Source: Drosophila pseudoobscura
Taxonomy: Eukaryota; Arthropoda; Insecta; Diptera; Drosophilidae
Reading direction: 5' to 3'
Length of the DNA: 64,000 nucleotides
NCBI RefSeq assembly: GCF_009870125.1
Contig: NC_046681.1
Span: 6,337,001-6,401,000 of the forward strand
How positions within the stretch are numbered: position 1 is the stretch's first letter; each line of letters starts with the position of its first letter. This document shows, piece by piece, positions 59,501-64,000 of the stretch. The notes under the pieces were generated by a model. The model was not told where the DNA came from and made no database searches. It saw only the letters and a list, made by a program, of their open reading frames with translations. The position numbers and the translations under genes are program-made.

Positions 59501-62500
59501 GGGGTCGAAAGGTGGAGCTGAAAATCGGTCGGGGTGCTCGATAAATTTTCGGTAGTCCAGAATATGTTTTTTGGTAGAAAATGGAATAGTTTCAAAGGGA
59601 GTTTTTCTTAGCAGGGAAATTATATTTCCATTTGGTATATGCAAGGGGTTTTTACTTTATTTTGCTGAAGGAAATCTATCAAAATTTGGCTTATCCACAA
59701 ATATACAATGATTTATGGTAATATTTTGTTTTCTATAATATTATTTTGTATTGTATGAATTCTAATTCGTTTTCTATAACATTTCAAAAATATTGCTGTT
59801 TTTTTTATAGATTTGCATAGAAAAAAAAATATGTCAAAATTTTTTTAATTTCATTTGGATTAGGATATTTTTTAGGATACATTTTTAAATATTTTTTACT
59901 TCGAATGCATGCCAAAAATGTATTTCCTCAGCGATGTACATATCCTAGAAGTCAGAAAATCGACACTGGCTTTCCCCAAAACATTTCCCTTCCTTTTGAA
60001 ACTCTTCAATCAGCCCCTTCCGGTCAGTACACTCCGCAATAAACTGTTGCTTAGCCGCACTCTCGAATCACACTATCCAACAAATGCACACTGCACACAC
60101 ACGCACAGAAAGCTCTACAGGGACTCTATATAGATGGAGCTCTATCAAAAGCCAAACCACCTGCGGGCGGCCTCTTGCTCATCATTTGATGCTCCTTCCA
60201 AGGCCCTGCACCCTGCACCCTCTCTCGCAGACCGCTTGTGTCCTTCCAATATGTGTGTCCTCCTGCTTAAGTGCCATTGACAGGCCACACCGCAAATGAC
60301 AGGTGGCAAAGAGGGTGAGGGTGAGGGAGAGGTGGAGGTGGGAGGCCGCTTAAGCCGAAGGACACATCCCCCCACATCTCGAGGGCTTTCTAATTTGAGT
60401 GTCGCGCGTGCATTGTCACAGATTCGTTGTCCGCTAGGGTCCGTCCCCCCCCCATTAAGATGATGAAATGTCCCTGAAGGTCACTAGGCAACACCCACCC
60501 CCACTTTCACCCCACCCCCGCAGGCCTCACTTGTTGCCTCCTTAATTGTTATTAATATTTCACAATGTCCTTTTATTTGATTGCGGTCGAGTGGAGTACA
60601 CTTTTGGGACAAGTTTTTCCACAGTGTAGAAAGGAGGGCGAGGAGGCCTGTGTGTCCTTGTGTGTGGTAGTCCTGATAATGCTTAATTTGCTGTTTAATT
60701 ATGCAGAGAACGAACATTCATTGTCTCTTCTAATTACAGTTGTTTGTTATCTGCCAGGGAACACTGTACACTCGTACTCTCGTGCCTTTAAAGCGGCTTA
60801 CGATGGATGCTATACATAATTTTCCACTTCTTTTGCCACATTTGGGGCCCAACAACTTAATTTGGGTTACATTCCTTTCCGACCCCCTCCCCTGCATGCC
60901 TCTCATGTAAGTTTCTGGGGGTAGGGGGATGTTTGAGTGGGGGATGGGGGATTACAAATGGCCAAGCTGCGTGTAAATGTAACTGTCCTGACAGCCGAAA
61001 CACGTTCGAAACACATAAACAGCTTTGGGTCCTATTTGTTTTTTTTTTCCTCGGTGTTTCTCTGCTTTTGCTGGATGTCCTGTTTTGCTCCTTTTACCAG
61101 TTAGAAGGAGAGGGAGAGAGAGCAGGCTCATAAATTTCAAATTTACTTTGGCCTTAAGGGACACAACGCACAACAAAAAGAGGCGTTCAATGTGTTTGAA
61201 TATGTATCGGAGAAACGTATGAGGTGAGGTCCTGCGAAACCATAAAAGATGGGGCATGTCCGATAGATGGGATGATCACTTAATGAACTAGAATTTGTTA
61301 GGATGCTTCAATATGACATGAAAAGGAATTGGATTGGTTAGAAGCCATTGACAATCGGATGTTCTGTAGGGAAAATATCCCGAAACTTTACACAAAATAT
61401 TAAAATTAAATGCTAAATAAATATATTAAAAATAAGAAGTTACAAAAAATTGCGCAAATATTGTATAACATTACAGATATTCTTGTACGGCATTATCTTT
61501 ATTAGATCTTATATATAACAAAAATAATTTATTAATTGGTCTTTTATCAACCAATGTGGTAATACTCTTTCCAATTTCTCAAAGAAAAATTTAAATGAAA
61601 ATTTCTCGGAAATATATATTTCTATATCTCATGTAATTTCTATATACATATAATATATGTATTATTAAATCAATTATTGCTGTAGATATGGCTATTCAAA
61701 TATACTTGGTACAGAAGACATTTTTTTTAAATTCTCCTAGGTAAAAGACACACTTCCATACTCCCTATTTCCAGTCGGAATTTAAGGATTAATAATAATA
61801 ATATTTGGAATTATTTTACATACAATCTACTAATTTTCATCTGCGAAATCCTCATAAAACTACTTTAATTCGGATGCATCCCTTCCCTTAGCACTCCCCA
61901 TAATTTCCTGCCTTATTTACGAGTATATTGATCAGATCTGGACAAAATGCCGCATCATTTGGCGACAAAACAGCCGCAAAATGCAACTTATTTTGGACCG
62001 CACATAAATCTAAACCATCTATAGAAAATATTTCCACTCTCCAAGGATAATAGGGATGTATCCGCAAAGCTGGCGCTTAAAAGCCGTTTAATAAGTCTGG
62101 CCACACACGACACACAACGCAGCACATGAGAAATGTATCCTGCCACTGCAGGATACGATTGGGGCTGGCCTGCATTGACCATAAATTTCAATGGGGGCCG
62201 GGTCGCCTATTGAAACGTTGACATGGTACAGATACTACTCGTACTCGTATTTTGTCGCATAATTTTTGATAAGTTGTTGAAAGTACTTAAAGCAATGAAC
62301 GGATGCGAATAAAAGAGGTATAATACTTAGCGAAAAGAGTAAAAATGGATTCCATATCTAAAAGAAAGAAAAGAGAGAGTCTGAGACTAAAAAACTGGAT
62401 GAAATCCGGAGAAATCAGGAGTTTATCCTATTTATATTTCCAATTTTATCCACAAATTTGAAAATACCAGAAGTTCTTAGGTAAAGAATCATATTATCTA

Positions 62501-64000
62501 CTAGATTGCAGAGTTTGGTTGCAATCGGCTCAGTATTATAGACGGAATAAATAAAACAATCTGTCGTTTGGCTGTTTGAACACCTGGCTTTCGAACAATA
62601 TTAATGCTAGAGCAGCGAGCTTTTGTATGCAGACACATTTCAACTAGTTTTATCTATATATAAACCACTAAACACTCATCAATCTATCCGTCTATCTATC
62701 AGGCAATAATTAAATCCCACTCGGACTATCATCACCACTGATTATTCCGAAAAGCGAAAACTCAATCAAACACTTGAAGAATAACATCTCATAGATAAAT
62801 AGCTAAACGTTGGCCCGCCGCAAATCCATTGAGCTCATTCACCTTTCAACTGTGCCACAGAGCCACATGCCACACTGCCACTGCTCTACTGCTCCACTGC
62901 TCCACAGCTCCATGGAGTCGTCCCTCTTCGGGTGGGCTACAAGTTTATTTGCTCATTCAGCTCAATCACAGATCAAATAGCTGGGAAAAAGTGGTGCAAT
63001 GAAAATACCTGGCAAACAATTTGAACTACGCTCAACCTTTAAACTGCACAAAGAAGGCGAGGAGCCAGGAGATTGCCTTCCTTTCCTCCTTCCACCCACC
63101 CCCGCCAGGAGAGGGGGAATGTTCGAGTCAGACAATTGGCCCAGGGGGAGGGAGGGCAGGGGGCAGACAGGCAGCATAAATTGCTTCGACACGAAAGGAA
63201 GTTGGAAGGATTGTTGAGGGCTAAATCTAAGGCTAAGGCTAAGCAGCCTCCTCCTCAACGTCTGCTCGGCTCTGCTCCTCTGGAGGTGTCCTCTCTCCTT
63301 TGTTTTCCCAGCAAACAATTTGCCAAATCCGGTCGAGAGAGATTGAACAAAAGAAATGCATATGCATAACTTTTAGCCCTCCACCTCCACCAAGTGTATT
63401 CCGCATTCTAGAGATGGTAGCGTGTCGGTGTGGAGGATGTCCTATGTGTCTGGCAGGTACCACAGGTCTCACTGGTAACAAACCTCCAAAAAATTGTTTT
63501 ATTCCCAGTAAACCTTCCATCACGCTACCATCTCCATCTCTATCCCCTAGCCATTGTCTAAAGCCCCCAATGGTAATGCAATTTTATGGGAGGGCCTTTG
63601 ATTTCCCAATTGGATTTTCACATATAACTCACATGCTTTCAACGGAGAGGCAGCAAAATGGTCGAGTGGGGGGAAAATGGAAGTGCATTTAGATAATTTT
63701 AGAAACGACATCGAATGGAGGGGATATTAACCCTCGAACTGCCATCAATCGTAGAGTAAACTCCCAATAAAAGAGTGGGCCAAGAAATGATTAAAACAAC
63801 TGTCAAAGTGATTGACAGAAGACCCAAAATGGATTCCCTGTTACATGCATAAATTACCAAATAAATAACATAAATTGTATTTATTTTTGCGCCCATCGTT
63901 GCCTGGCACAGCCTTCTACCAGCCCCGTGGAAAATTATGCAGCGATAACTTGTCGAGGTGTCGCCTTGACAGTCCCCCCACCCAAACAGCCACCACAAAT
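53588..64000. other. 10.4 kb without a supported gene
   Basis: AT-rich blocks at 58.4-58.9, 59.6-59.9 and 61.4-61.8 kb, CTGC tetramers near 55.25 kb and TGTC tetramers at 57.8 kb. Several open frames of 60-130 codons lie here, but none has a domain, signal peptide or phased splice sites. Confidence 0.45.
57797..57832. repeat. (TGTC)n microsatellite
   Basis: TGTCTGCC/TGTCTGTT/TGTC units. It resembles the DINE-1 core microsatellite, but no DINE-1 flanks are present. Confidence 0.7.

Noticed and set aside
1-64000. tRNA, rRNA, CRISPR or known microRNA genes
   Set aside because: No A-box/B-box pair with a clover-leaf arrangement, no repeat-spacer array and no miRNA seed I recognise was seen. Hairpin scanning by eye is not exhaustive.

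Overview
This window is insect nuclear DNA, almost certainly Drosophila of the obscura group (D. pseudoobscura or a close relative). Three things point there. Gene density is low, with short introns and GT-AG exons inside large (CA)n/(CAG)n-dotted noncoding DNA. The coding genes match known Drosophila families. The window also holds a DINE-1/INE-1 element whose central GTCC/GTCT microsatellite and internal 'TTCCGCCCCC(A/G)CAAAGG' repeats look like the obscura-group form (the group call rests on memory, not a search). An Hsp60C-like gene and a DIP-theta-like gene in one window suggest the region equivalent to D. melanogaster chromosome arm 2L near 25F (Muller element B).

Layout. About 0.5-12.5 kb holds the 5' coding part of a minus-strand immunoglobulin-superfamily gene that I read as DIP-theta. 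Three phase-compatible exons sit at 12452-12113, 4895-4821 and 623-526, and the gene leaves the window on the left within its first Ig domain. A further exon-like ORF at 8770-8625 does not fit this chain in phase. A likely promoter and leader exon for the same strand lies near 21.6-21.9 kb. From 19 to 30 kb there are several small plus-strand ORFs of lower certainty: a Cys-rich 85-aa ORF at 19.6 kb, a convincing 66-aa secreted His/Pro-rich peptide at 23.45 kb, an intronless diverged Ran GTPase (218 aa) at 25.7 kb, and an orphan terminal exon at 29.5 kb.

The best-supported gene is an intact mitochondrial chaperonin, Hsp60C-like, at 38384-40117, with a probable 66-nt leader intron ending exactly at the ATG. 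At 48.2 and 53.2 kb are two tandem FUN14-domain genes that share their 5' flank, including a matching 12-codon upstream ORF. The right copy is intact. The left copy has a stop at codon 6 of the ancestral start but otherwise keeps its frame for over 100 codons, and it can be read in frame through what looks like a newly made 62-nt intron. The DINE-1 element lies between them. From 53.6 to 64 kb I see no supported gene.

The genes do not form a pathway. Two of them (Hsp60C and FUN14) are mitochondrial. Hsp60C is known from D. melanogaster to be needed for male fertility, and Ran retrogenes in flies tend to be testis-expressed, so a male-germline theme is possible but is inference. Most of the sequence is introns and intergenic DNA carrying simple repeats and AT-rich blocks.
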